DNA from: Ophiosphaerella korrae
Lineage: Eukaryota; Ascomycota; Dothideomycetes; Pleosporales; Phaeosphaeriaceae
Assembly (NCBI GenBank): GCA_028456385.1
Contig: JALNQF010000058.1
Span: 62,001-126,000, forward strand
Direction of reading: 5' to 3'
Length of the DNA: 64,000 nt
Shown here: positions 40,843 through 50,240 of the stretch, in pieces
Position numbering within the stretch: position 1 is the stretch's first letter
Layout of the letters: each line of letters starts with the position of its first letter
Notes under the pieces: model-generated
What the model saw: only the letters and a program-made list of their open reading frames with translations
Told to the model about the DNA's origin: nothing
Databases searched by the model: none
Translations under genes and position numbers: made by a program

Positions 40843-43419
40843 ATGCATCTCGCCTCAAGTGCACGGTTTCGAAAAGCACCAAATACCCCTTTGCTATCGT
40901 ATTCTGCCCTCCACGCAACATCACCACCCAATACTACTTGGATTCGAAATTACTACAGGCTTCCGCCAACTACGCTGCGAGACCTAAGAGAGGCACAGGC
41001 TAATCGAGCGGCCTCCATGGCAAGTCAAGCCGCTTTAACAGCGGAGTTAGAAAAAAGAATGGACAGAATTAGCTATATTGATGCCGATGGTGTTAGACGG
41101 CGGCGCACGACGCCGAGCGACCTGCCTGAACTGCCACCATTTGACATCAACAAGTTCAACCTACCTGGGCAAGCTCCCAGAGATCGCTCTTTTTGGTTGA
41201 ACCTCTGGAGGAGTGTGAAGATAGCCGCACATAATGTAAGGCAGGAGGAACTCCGCCATGTTGACCCAGAGAAGGTGAAAGACGCGGACGAAGTAACTAT
41301 ATATACCATCATGGCGCCCGAACTCGAAGATTTCGACCCGGCCGCACCCCGAGACTTCAAGGACCGACCGGGTCCCTCATTCAAGTTTAGAAGCAAAGAA
41401 TGGTATCGAGAAATGAGAAGACTGCGAGACTCGCAGGTAGACCCAATGGAAAAGAAGTACGGTGGCAAGAAAATAGAGCCAAGCGCCAAATTGCTTGAAC
41501 TCAAAGCGCGAGAGGAAGAGCTTATGAATAAGATTCAGAAAAAGTTTAAACAAATACAGGATCTCGAAGAAAGTGACCAAACCCTAGGACGCATTTCAAG
41601 AAAAACAGCGAGAATCATGAAATGGCAGGAGAAAGTACAGTCGTCTGACCTCAAGGATGTTTTAGACGTTGCCGCTGGTACTATGGGAGATTCGTTCGTG
41701 AAGGACAAGAAAGAAAATCCGTCGGAAGACGCAGATAGTACTGGTGATGGATTGAAAAATGCAGGTTCCACACCACTTAGGTGGGAACACGCCGTTAATA
41801 CTGTACCCCCAGTAGCAGAATATTTCCAGAGGAAGCATGCGAGCTTTCAAGAAAAGAGACCGACACGGCAAGTGGGTGATGAAGGTCTGAAGCTGCTAGA
41901 GCGAGAACTGGAACGAAAACCGAAGAGTGGGAACCAGAGCGCGCCCGGTTTACCACCAAATCTTAGTATAGATAAGCTGAGGCTATATGAGAAAGAATGG
42001 AAGAGGCAACACCGGGGCGCAAGCATCTTCTCACCAGAGTCAGAGCGTAAAAAAGCGGACCGCCTACGCCTCCACGCTCCTGACTTCGATGAGATCCGCA
42101 TTAGCCAAGATTTCACTATCTATCTCAACGTCGAAACAAGTAAACTCCAGCCTCAGATCTATGAGATGCAAGAGCGCCTCAAAACGTTCTATCCCCGCAT
42201 CGATTCACTGCCATATGCGATATGGACAAGCCAAAATCGAAATACCTTACAGACATGGCTAAAAATTCTTGCCACAAGGTGGAAGACGCGGTTCATACAC
42301 GGAAAGTTGCCGAAGAAACCTCCAGGATTGAGTGTAGAGTCACTCGAATCGCAAGTGAAAGGTGTTCTTGACGAAATGGTTCGGAACCATGACCTCAGCA
42401 ACGAAGCTGCAGAGCGCATGTCAGAGCGGTGGGTTGAAGTGTTCGAGGCGCGAAACTCCATGATAGGCGATGCAGAGGGCACACTAGACTGGAACGAACT
42501 CGAGGCTCGCGGTATGGACTTTTTGATTAGCAAGAATGTGGAAGAGGCGGATGAAAAGGCAGATGAAAAGGCAGATGAAAAGGCAGATGAAAAGACAGAT
42601 GAGCTTGAAGCTGAGCAGTTTGAAGTATATACCAGAAAACAGGCCAAAATAGCAGCGTATAACGCGAGGAGAAGGGCGCGCAAAGAGGAGGCCAAGGGCA
42701 AGGTTTACCGCGTTATCGCACCCCCCAAACGACCAGAATCAGTTGATAATCCTCTACACGAGGGCATCACGTGCCGTTTATACTCTACAGCCTCACGCCC
42801 ACCACTCGACCCCAACTTCGTTCATGAGCCGACGCAATCCACACAAATGTCGGAGCCTACAATCTCGCGGCCCACAGCTTCGCAACAGTTTCTCCCTCAC
42901 CTCACACCCTCGGGCTCCGCGCACATGGTGTCCGTATCCTCTAAACCGCACACTGTCCGCACAGCCATCGCAGTGGGCACCGTCTACTTCTCGAACCCAA
43001 CCCCGCTCGCGCTGATCAAGAGCAATTCACTCAAGAAGGGCGACGTGCTCAGCGTCTCGCGCATCGCAGGCATTATGGCAGCAAAGAAATGCCCGGATCT
43101 CATCCCACTGTGCCACCCTATTGCGCTCACATATGTTGGCGTGGAGCTGCAGCTCATCGATGCGGCTGAGGACGGCCCTGGGCTCGGGTTCGGCGGTGTA
43201 GGCATCGAGGCAAAGGTCGCGTGTACAGGGCCCACGGGCGTAGAGATGGAGGCTATGACGGCGGTCATGGGGACGGCGTTGTCGGTCGTGGATATGTGTA
43301 AGGCGGTGGACAAGTTTCAGCGCATTCACGATGTGCGCGTTGTACTTAAGGAAGGTGGTAAGAGTGGGACTTGGAGAGAAGAGGGATGGGGAGAGGAGGG
43401 GGAGGGAGGGAAGCGCTAA
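40843..43419 (+). CDS. Long protein ending in a MoaC (cyclic pyranopterin monophosphate synthase) domain
   Basis: A single open frame of 858 codons. The C-terminal 150 residues (about 690-840) are a clear MoaC domain: FLPHLTPSGSAHMVSVSSKP, RTAIAVGTVYFSNPTPLAL, SRIAGIMAAKKCPDLIPLCH, KVACTGPTGVEMEAMTAV and ALSVVDMCKAVDKF. MoaC converts the MoaA product to cyclic pyranopterin monophosphate. The first 620 residues are not MoaA and I do not recognise them: a possible presequence, then RISYIDADGVRRRRTTPSDL, FWLNLWRSVKIAAHNVRQEE, a Lys/Glu-rich coiled coil (KAREEELMNKIQKKFKQIQD) and RIDSLPYAIWTSQNRNTLQT. An ADEK repeat lies near 569-584. A second presequence-like stretch (CRLYSTASRPPL) lies just before MoaC, as if two proteins were joined. 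No in-frame stop separates them. Confidence 0.85.
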   Translation: MHLASSARFRKAPNTPLLSYSALHATSPPNTTWIRNYYRLPPTTLRDLREAQANRAASMASQAALTAELEKRMDRISYIDADGVRRRRTTPSDLPELPPFDINKFNLPGQAPRDRSFWLNLWRSVKIAAHNVRQEELRHVDPEKVKDADEVTIYTIMAPELEDFDPAAPRDFKDRPGPSFKFRSKEWYREMRRLRDSQVDPMEKKYGGKKIEPSAKLLELKAREEELMNKIQKKFKQIQDLEESDQTLGRISRKTARIMKWQEKVQSSDLKDVLDVAAGTMGDSFVKDKKENPSEDADSTGDGLKNAGSTPLRWEHAVNTVPPVAEYFQRKHASFQEKRPTRQVGDEGLKLLERELERKPKSGNQSAPGLPPNLSIDKLRLYEKEWKRQHRGASIFSPESERKKADRLRLHAPDFDEIRISQDFTIYLNVETSKLQPQIYEMQERLKTFYPRIDSLPYAIWTSQNRNTLQTWLKILATRWKTRFIHGKLPKKPPGLSVESLESQVKGVLDEMVRNHDLSNEAAERMSERWVEVFEARNSMIGDAEGTLDWNELEARGMDFLISKNVEEADEKADEKADEKADEKTDELEAEQFEVYTRKQAKIAAYNARRRARKEEAKGKVYRVIAPPKRPESVDNPLHEGITCRLYSTASRPPLDPNFVHEPTQSTQMSEPTISRPTASQQFLPHLTPSGSAHMVSVSSKPHTVRTAIAVGTVYFSNPTPLALIKSNSLKKGDVLSVSRIAGIMAAKKCPDLIPLCHPIALTYVGVELQLIDAAEDGPGLGFGGVGIEAKVACTGPTGVEMEAMTAVMGTALSVVDMCKAVDKFQRIHDVRVVLKEGGKSGTWREEGWGEEGEGGKR
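42547..42603. repeat. 12-bp coding minisatellite (Ala-Asp-Glu-Lys repeat)
   Basis: Four near-perfect copies of GCAGATGAAAAG (the first with GCG) plus a partial fifth encode ADEK repeats between the unknown part and the MoaC part of the long gene. Copy identity suggests recent expansion and probable length variation. Confidence 0.85.
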
Positions 43420-43560
43420 GAGGAAGCGCAGAGGGGGAGGCGTAAAGTGAGGGAGGATGCGCACAGGAAGGATACGTAAGTGGAAGAAGCGCAGAGGAGG
43501 TAAGGTGGGCAGAGGGAGGAAGGGCAAGCGGAGGTAGGCTGGTGGAAAGAAAAGTAGAGA
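43402..43560. repeat. Degenerate purine-rich tandem array, unit about 15-17 bp
   Basis: The plus strand is almost all G and A. Units such as GAAGCGCAGAGGGGGA, GGATGCGCACAGGA and AGAAGCGCAGAGGAG repeat with a 14-17 bp period, about nine copies. It begins over the last codons of the MoaC gene (a Gly/Glu/Trp-rich tail) and continues past the stop, so array growth has probably altered the C-terminus. Confidence 0.65.
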
Positions 43561-46400
43561 GAGGTTGGGTAGGGTAAGGCAGGGTAGGGAGAAGGAGGGC
43601 AGATCTTGTTTCGGGGTGTGGCATGCGAGAAGAGAACCGGATTACTGCAACTTTTGGTCAAAGGCAATAATGGTGTACGATATTACCTGTTCCGGGTTTC
43701 TGCAACTTTCTGCGGCATTGGGCGGAGTTTCGAGGGCGCAAATGGAGAAAGTAACCACATGTCGCACACTGAACATAGATGTTTGTCAAATGCAACAATC
43801 GCTACTCGTGCACAGGTTGGTTAGTTGATTCTAGTCCTAGCCTAGCTCACTGTGCAACGTGTATCCTAGTATGACAGCACTCGGTTTACAGCAAAGTGGT
43901 AGCACCACGATATCATTTGACAACTGGTGTAGTACGAGATCTAATAGTCATCACGCCCATGCGCTTCGTCTAGGCCATATAATAGCCTGCCCCATGAATT
44001 CCATCTCATCCAATCTTGTCATTCAAAAGCCCCTACAACATGAACCTTTTCTCCCGATTCTTCACCACGGCACCACCGTGTGAGATCATCGAGCTTCAGC
44101 TTCTACCACGAGGTACAAGACATACCAACCAGACGAGAAGATCTATCGCGAGGCGAGAAGCGGCATGTGGTCAGAGTTGTGGGCAGATACGCACTGACGT
44201 AGTTCCGGTAATTCGGTACATGGAGTGGAACAGATTTGCGAGTCCTCACACCACTTGCATAACATGATTGGAGGAGATATGGACGTATAATTTGGTGCTG
44301 TAGGCGTTTTTAGGGTTTGTTATTGGTAAAATCAAAATATATGCGATGTTCATTCTTGTTGGAGGTTTGTCATACAATGGCCTTGCACATGATTTAACAT
44401 GCAGTCCATGCGGAGGAGTTGCGATTTTGAGCATGCGAAATCCACATTAAATTTATTGAACGAGGTACAAAAGGAAATGCAAGCAACTGAAGCATTTGCG
44501 GAGAAGAAAACGGTGTGGTTGGCCTGTGGGACGAGAACAGGCCAAGTACACTGTTTGAACCTCCACTGACTGACCCTATGCGTTTCCGTAAAGAAAATTG
44601 ACACAATACACAACATCCATATTCTCTTCATATTTGTAGTGAACATTGTTCAACGAAAAACAGCTCTCATATTCTATCATTCTTATCATTCCTCAGTGTT
44701 CGTGTGCACACACACACCGAAAACTCCTTCGATTCCTGAACCTGCGAAACGGAACCACGATGTGTCTCCCGATCATATTACCCTTGGCTATCACCTGGCT
44801 GTTCGTGGAGAGCGCCTTGAAGGGCTCCGGGTTTTCTGAAGTTCAAAGGGTGCGCTCGGTGGTTTTCGTGATTCTGTTGGTACTCAGGCGCAAAGGCTCA
44901 GGCGCTCCATCCGGTCCAAAACTCCCTGCTACCGATACCATGATAGCCCAACGTGCACAAAATCGCGCCAATGCCTTGTACTGGATCTTCATACCGCATG
45001 AGAATGGGCTGCACAGGATCCGAGACAGGAATCGGAGGTTTCGAGGTTTTGTTATCAGGACAGAAAAGCTTGTGAATGTCAAATGAAGGCAGAAAGATGG
45101 GAAGCAAGACTTCAAATCAATGGAAATTGTATTATAATACCATTTGAATATCAAATTAAAGTAGGCATTTCAGAAGCAAGGCTCTGAATCAATGGAAAAT
45201 GGCAGAAATTTATTTATTTCAAGTAACAAAATGATTTTATCCCCAACCCAAAATGGACTTGAAGAATGCAATTAAGTAGTGATGCATAGCTGAACATTGC
45301 TGGATTTCCAAAGATTTAATATTCTACTTCTAATATAACAGGGCAAGTTCGTAGCTATCTCGACTACATTTTATCTCAAGATTGCAATCCCAAGATAGCT
45401 CAAAAGAGAAGTTTATTCACTCTTCAAGGAAGGTTTACGAGAAGCTATCCAAGGTATAATTCAAAGTATTTAGTAAGTATCAAAGACTTCAAGTTGGGCT
45501 TGCATTGTAATCGAAGTCTTTAGCAACCCACCAAATGCCTCTACTTGCCTCGCCTCGCCTCGGATGTCTTCTTGTTCCCCACTACTTTACTGCCCCTGTA
45601 CACATGAACCATGTACGGAACCATGGTGTCAGAGCCAAAGATAGCCATTCAGTTCCTCATCTCATGCTTCTAGTTAAGCAACTTATCCCTAATGATAGCC
45701 TCGACAAAGCAAGTGACGGCTTGATTCCTATTCGGTCCAACCTTGCCCAGACCGACGCTCACGATATTCTTCCATCCCTTCTTGTTTTGCGTGAGTTCGA
45801 GCATAATGGGTATGACGAAGGAGTCGAAGATCTCGGAGTCGGTGAGGCCGTGCTTGGTGGCTGGGCCGTTGAGAAATGGCCAAGCGATGGGCCAATTAGT
45901 ATCGTTGTTTCGGCAGAAGTTGCGCCGGCCGAAGAAGTAGATAGGGAATTTGGTGGTGGTGGTTTTTAGAGGGGTTGCGCTGCGAGAGATGTTTATTGAG
46001 ATGCTCATCTTTTAGTTAACAGCGAATTGCTTGTTTGTGATCTTTCCAACCGCGTCGTTCATGTAAAGTATCGGTTTCTGCTCGTTGCAGTTGACTTTTG
46101 GGATTGGCATGAACAGGCTGACCATAATTCTTCGATCCTTGGGTGATTTTTACGGTGTTAAATTGATGCGCGTATAATCAGTTACAACGGCTGTCGCGAT
46201 TGCAACCGTGTAGTTATGCCCTTTATCAGGATCGGGCAAGAGAAGGCAATTGATGTGGGATATCACGGTGAATAGCTAAACAACAAAGGTAAAATTCGCC
46301 ATGGCTTCGACAAACAAATGGCCGATATTGATTTGAATTTATTTCGTCGCAGTTCAAAGCGTAGTTGAATGAGAGTGGACCGAGAAGTTGCAGGTGATGG
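43561..46400. other. Gene-poor region
   Basis: No confident gene. Open frames such as 44646-45086 plus and 44843-45154 minus lie over each other and have no motif. AT-rich stretches occur at 45110-45500. One minus-strand frame at 45670-46008 is listed separately. Confidence 0.45.
45670..46008 (-). CDS. Possible small hypothetical protein
   Basis: A 112-codon frame with ATG at 46008. The later half reads like a real globular protein (NWPIAWPFLNGPATKHGLTD, FVIPIMLELTQNKKGWKNIV, VTCFVEAIIRDKLL). The first 30 residues are Ser/Thr/Lys-rich and less convincing. There is no signal peptide. The family is not recognised. It lies in a gene-poor region and could be a relic or a missed exon. Confidence 0.28.
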   Translation of the reverse strand: MSISINISRSATPLKTTTTKFPIYFFGRRNFCRNNDTNWPIAWPFLNGPATKHGLTDSEIFDSFVIPIMLELTQNKKGWKNIVSVGLGKVGPNRNQAVTCFVEAIIRDKLLN

Positions 46401-46770
46401 GGGCAAGGAGGGGGTAGGGTGGATGAACAGTTCGAGACAGCAAAGGGCGATGAAGCTAGCCGCAACCTATCACGCATGAATCCAACTGCCTGGGCTGTCG
46501 CCTTGTAAAAGTCGAAGTCATGAATAATCACTCATCACTTGTTCCTACCTAGCCCGGCTTAGGTAAGATCCTCAGAGGTAAGAAGGACAGGGGGCAGGCC
46601 AGGAGATCGGTTCAAGAAATCAAAGGCCAATGGAACGATTTGCAACTTATCGTTCTTGAAAATTAACTATCCCGGCCTTTGCGTTGTAAGAAGTACGCAG
46701 GTAAAGTTGTGCAGAATCACTGATCACGTGTTCTCACCTGTGCGTCCCGACCCAGGTAAGATTCTTAGAT
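46401..46770. repeat. Diverged tandem duplication, unit about 180 bp
   Basis: A segment at about 46441-46576 is repeated at about 46621-46770. Shared blocks are CAAAGGSCRATG, GCAACYTATC, CCGGCYTWGG-like words, CTTGTAARAAGT-like, ATCACTSATCACKTGTT and CAGGTAAGATYCTYAG. Many differences are C/T or G/A transitions. The similarity extends a little to the left of each copy (TTCRAGAMAKCAAAGG), so the unit is near 180 bp. No gene is contained. Confidence 0.65.
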
Positions 46771-47733
46771 ATTCTATCGACTCAGTGATAAAAAGCCCAG
46801 GAAAATCTCAGAGACATCTGGATGCAGTGTGGGAATACCTTGGAACCAATGGGAATCCACGTTTCGGACTCCCAAACCTTGGAATGCTTCCCCCTTAACA
46901 CACACCAACAGTGATCAATTAAATGAGGTACATTGAAGATACCGAGCTCGGACCAATTGAGAACCTTCCAAGCTTCAAATTTAACCAATTTCATATCAAT
47001 TCGACTCGTTCGCTCCGAGAGTTTGGAAACACGCAATGCCTTCCATCTCAACCCACTTGATGCGACAAACACCGTCAACTAGCAATGATCGGCTACCGTA
47101 ACCGAGAAAATCGTGTTTCCCACCCACCACTACTCCGCGTGGTGCTGAATTGAATGAAGGGTGAACACTGTTGAGCTGAAGAGTGGCATCCGCGACAGCA
47201 TCGCAGCCCAGCCATCTAACCCCACACCAGGCGCTCTCCCACAACTGTGCCGTACACCAGAGTACCAATTGGCTCCTGCATATCGAATTCCATCACTGAA
47301 ACGCAAAGTCTAGCCCTGCGCTCAAAGTCATAACACTTCCTCATTATACCCACCTTGAACCATACCAAGCCCAAACCGATCTTACATTAAACAGTACTAA
47401 TACAAACACCTAACCTCAATCCACAAGGCTTTCACCTGTCCCCTCCCTCTTCACCTGAGATGACCTTTCCGTGCAAAATAAGACAATTATCCGGCGTACC
47501 CTTCATGGATTGCACTACGCTTCTGAAGCCCCTTTTTTTCATTGTCCAAAGACGGCCTTGGGGCAGATTTCGGTGTTACTATAGATGATGGTGAGTGTGT
47601 ATTGCAAGGGCTTGATAGTGGATATCCGGGGGAAGGGATCGTCGTGGATTGAATTATATCCGTCCGGCGTGTGTTGCGCTCAAGTAAAGCTAAGCGTGAG
47701 GTTAGGTTGAGCGTAAAAGAGGTTTGAGTACGC
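46771..47733. other. Gene-free region
   Basis: Short frames on the minus strand (46782-47268) have no recognisable motif. No other feature is seen. Confidence 0.4.
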
Positions 47734-47835
47734 AATAAGGTAGGATACGCATTAAGATAGGGTGTGCACTGAGGTGGGATACACACTGAGGTAGGATGTG
47801 CAGTAAGGCTGAGTATAAAGCAAGGCAGAGTGTAT
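47734..47835. repeat. Degenerate tandem array, unit exactly 17 bp, six copies
   Basis: Six consecutive 17-base units start at 47734, 47751, 47768, 47785, 47802 and 47819, with the consensus ASTRAGGTRGGATRYGC. The period is exact although copies differ at up to half of their positions. Looser copies extend left to about 47690. Confidence 0.75.
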
Positions 47836-48286
47836 ATAAAGATGGCGTATGCAGCGAAGCATCGCTTCTGATAATAGAAACAGTCTCGTCTGGAATACTA
47901 GCCAGTGTTCAGGAAACCTCGATTTCAACATACTCAATCACAGAAAAGCATCAACATACCAGTTATTATCGCGCACTGAAACGAACCAAAGAAAAACAAT
48001 CAAGCCATGAATTCCTATCTAAATCTATCTTGTGCGATAACTTTTGTTAAAGAACAATGCGCAGTCCTGTTCAAAACGAAGGAGCCTGTCTAGCCGTAAA
48101 TCGTAACCTTCATCAGGGTATAAAAAACGGTCGTGGTGTCGTCTAGTTAGGCCGAGCTAGCTAGATAGTAAGCGGAAAGTGCGTAGGCCCTTTGTTAGGG
48201 GTGATCTTTCTCTTTGCCTTGATCCCCTATAAACGCCTGTGTGAAGAATAATAAGCAAGGCTTCAGTGAACTGAGATGTAGCAATC
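47836..48286. other. Intergenic region
   Basis: No gene is seen. It ends at the 3' side of the acetyltransferase gene. Confidence 0.4.
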
Positions 48287-49198
48287 TCAAGCGTTGGGCC
48301 ACTTGATGGGAGCTAATGCTGACCTGCCTCTCTTAGTGTCTAGTCTCTTCCACATGCCAATGTGTTCAATGCCTTCTTCAATCCAGTGTGGTTCTGGGGA
48401 TATCTCCACTTCACCCTTGTCGTTCTTCAGCTCCTCACTAAAGCCATGCTTCTCCCACATCTTCTTGAGATTGGCTTGGGCATGTATCATGACAAGGCCG
48501 TCCCATGCGAGTTGTTGTTCCTTGCCATGGTCATTGATTTGCGCTCTCTGAATGGCGGTCGGTGAAGGAGGCTTGTATATGGTTTCGGGGTTCTGCTTGG
48601 CGAATTCGAAGGCGGCGTTGATGAGCAGACCTGCGAGCCCCATGCCTCGGTACGGTTTGAGTGTGGCAAGTCGCCCTAGCTTGACGTATGGCTCTTCTGG
48701 ATGCACTCTCTCAATCTTTTCATTCAGCGGCGAGGCATCGGGATGCTTGTCTACTCCGGTGTCTTGGAGGTATTTGTTCGGGCCATGGGGCGGCGGAATC
48801 AGCCGGATAGTAGCAACAGGAGTACGAGATGCAGAAGCAGATGCGCGGCGTGCTTCCTCTTGCGGGGCCTTGGAGGAGTGAGGCCGCAAATCCTTGGGTG
48901 GTTTTGAGGAGGAGGCAACGGAGGCATAGGCAACCCAGTGCCAGCTACGAGGATCGTCTTCGTCAAACTCGGCTTCAAGTGGAACACCCTGCTCAGCATA
49001 AACAACTTCACGGATAGACATTGCGTCCCGGAAGATAGACGGTAGGTCGAAGGGTTGTTGGCTGCATGGCTTCGTGTTGTCATAGCCGTCGATCTTGTCT
49101 CGAAGCGGAGGGAGCATGGACATGAACTCAGTGCCTTCGTTTCCGTTGTGAGCCCCATTGACAGGGCTGCTGGCGGCGACAGATCCTGTCATGGCCAT
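48287..49198 (-). CDS. GNAT-family N-acetyltransferase
   Basis: This single-exon gene encodes 303 residues. The N-terminal part sets out the substrate side (SIFRDAMSIREVVYAEQGVP, DPRSWHWVAYA). A low-complexity insert of Ser/Ala/Lys follows (near residues 95-130), then ATIRLIPPPHGPN. The acetyl-CoA-binding motif A is KLGRLATLKPYRGMGLAGLL near residues 180-200, with the pyrophosphate loop RGMGLA. DGLVMIHAQANLKKMWEKHG and the following GF match motif B. The layout resembles yeast Spt10/Gna1-like small-molecule acetyltransferases of fungi. The substrate is unknown. No targeting signal is seen. Confidence 0.9.
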   Translation of the reverse strand: MAMTGSVAASSPVNGAHNGNEGTEFMSMLPPLRDKIDGYDNTKPCSQQPFDLPSIFRDAMSIREVVYAEQGVPLEAEFDEDDPRSWHWVAYASVASSSKPPKDLRPHSSKAPQEEARRASASASRTPVATIRLIPPPHGPNKYLQDTGVDKHPDASPLNEKIERVHPEEPYVKLGRLATLKPYRGMGLAGLLINAAFEFAKQNPETIYKPPSPTAIQRAQINDHGKEQQLAWDGLVMIHAQANLKKMWEKHGFSEELKNDKGEVEISPEPHWIEEGIEHIGMWKRLDTKRGRSALAPIKWPNA

Positions 49199-50240
49199 AG
49201 TGCGCAGCCAAAAAATATGCGTAGACTGCAGTGACGTTGTAATATGTGTCTTCGCGGTGTTGCAAGTCGTATCGTTCCGTTGTGGACACTCTCAACGATG
49301 GGGATAGGGTGTTGATGAAGGTGGAAATCAGTGGAGCTTTCGTGTTGAATACAACGACAGTGCCACCTTCTCGAAAGGCACAACCAGGAGCTGCTCGAAG
49401 TGAATTGACCAGCAAGCGGGGTTATGGGCTAGAGTTGGGTAGTGGCACGTTTATGTGGTCCTTTCGTTCCAGGTTGGAATTCGGTGGGTGGTGGGGCGTT
49501 GACGTGTCCTTCTCGATGGTGATTTTTCAACGTAGCCTTCTCGTAGTTTACAACGAGAACACTGCCTTCTCGAAAGACCCAACAGGTAGTTACTGGAACA
49601 GTTGAATATGTGGGAAGCGGCGTTGTAGTGCTATGCTAGAGGCGGGATACCGGAGAGGGTGCGTTTATGTGGTAGGCGGTTCAACGCAGCCTTCTTGTAT
49701 CCTCCTCCAACAGTGCCACCTTCTCGAAAGGTCCAGCCGAGCAGCCTAAGTACTACCTGAGCCTACTGTGTCCGATACCACTCGAAACGTAAGACAACAA
49801 AGCGATATTCTCTCGTTGAATCGGCGACTCGAACCACGTACTTCATAGAATGGATCAGGTGCTACCTTCCAAATCAGAAAGGAGCAGCTGGACCACGGCT
49901 GCGGCGTGGAACCACAGTCTTTGGCATTCAGGGAAAATACAGGCGTTGTAAGGTCAGAGACACAGGGCAATGAGGCAATAATTAGGCTGGCCTTTGCATC
50001 ATGGTTATCGATCATCAAGTCTGAGTGACTGAGGTGTCGGAGTATGACGCAACCGTGCGGTTGCCCCTCTAGACCTGTAGCTGCCGAGAAACGATAAGAG
50101 CACAGCCAATCAGAATCAAGTATGGTAAACGGGCTAAATGCTTCCGTTGGTTAACCTTGCTACTAGCTTAAGCAACTTGCTGCATACAACCACGTGACTA
50201 TCAACGTATCCTACAATGCAACTACCTTACAACTTTACAA
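49199..50240. other. Intergenic region with a threefold diverged repeat
   Basis: It holds the promoter of the acetyltransferase gene (starts at 49198). It also has the repeated segments listed at 49340-49746. No gene is supported. Confidence 0.45.
49340..49746. repeat. Three diverged copies of a 40-60 bp segment
   Basis: The core CAGTGCCACCTTCTCGAAAGG occurs at about 49357-49378, in altered form at 49559-49578 (ACACTGCCTTCTCGAAAGA) and again at 49710-49731. Copies 2 and 3 also share an upstream block, CAACGYAGCCTTCTYGTA, at about 49529 and 49682, so they form a unit of about 152 bp. Words such as GTTTATGTGGT recur nearby. Confidence 0.7.

Noticed and set aside
44646..45154. Overlapping open frames on both strands (146 and 103 codons)
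   Set aside because: No motif, no splice continuity, and they overlap antisense to each other. Not supported as genes.
49780..49835. GGTTCGAGTC-like word on the minus strand resembling a tRNA T-arm
   Set aside because: The flanking bases do not form the 5-bp T stem and no acceptor or anticodon arm can be folded around it.
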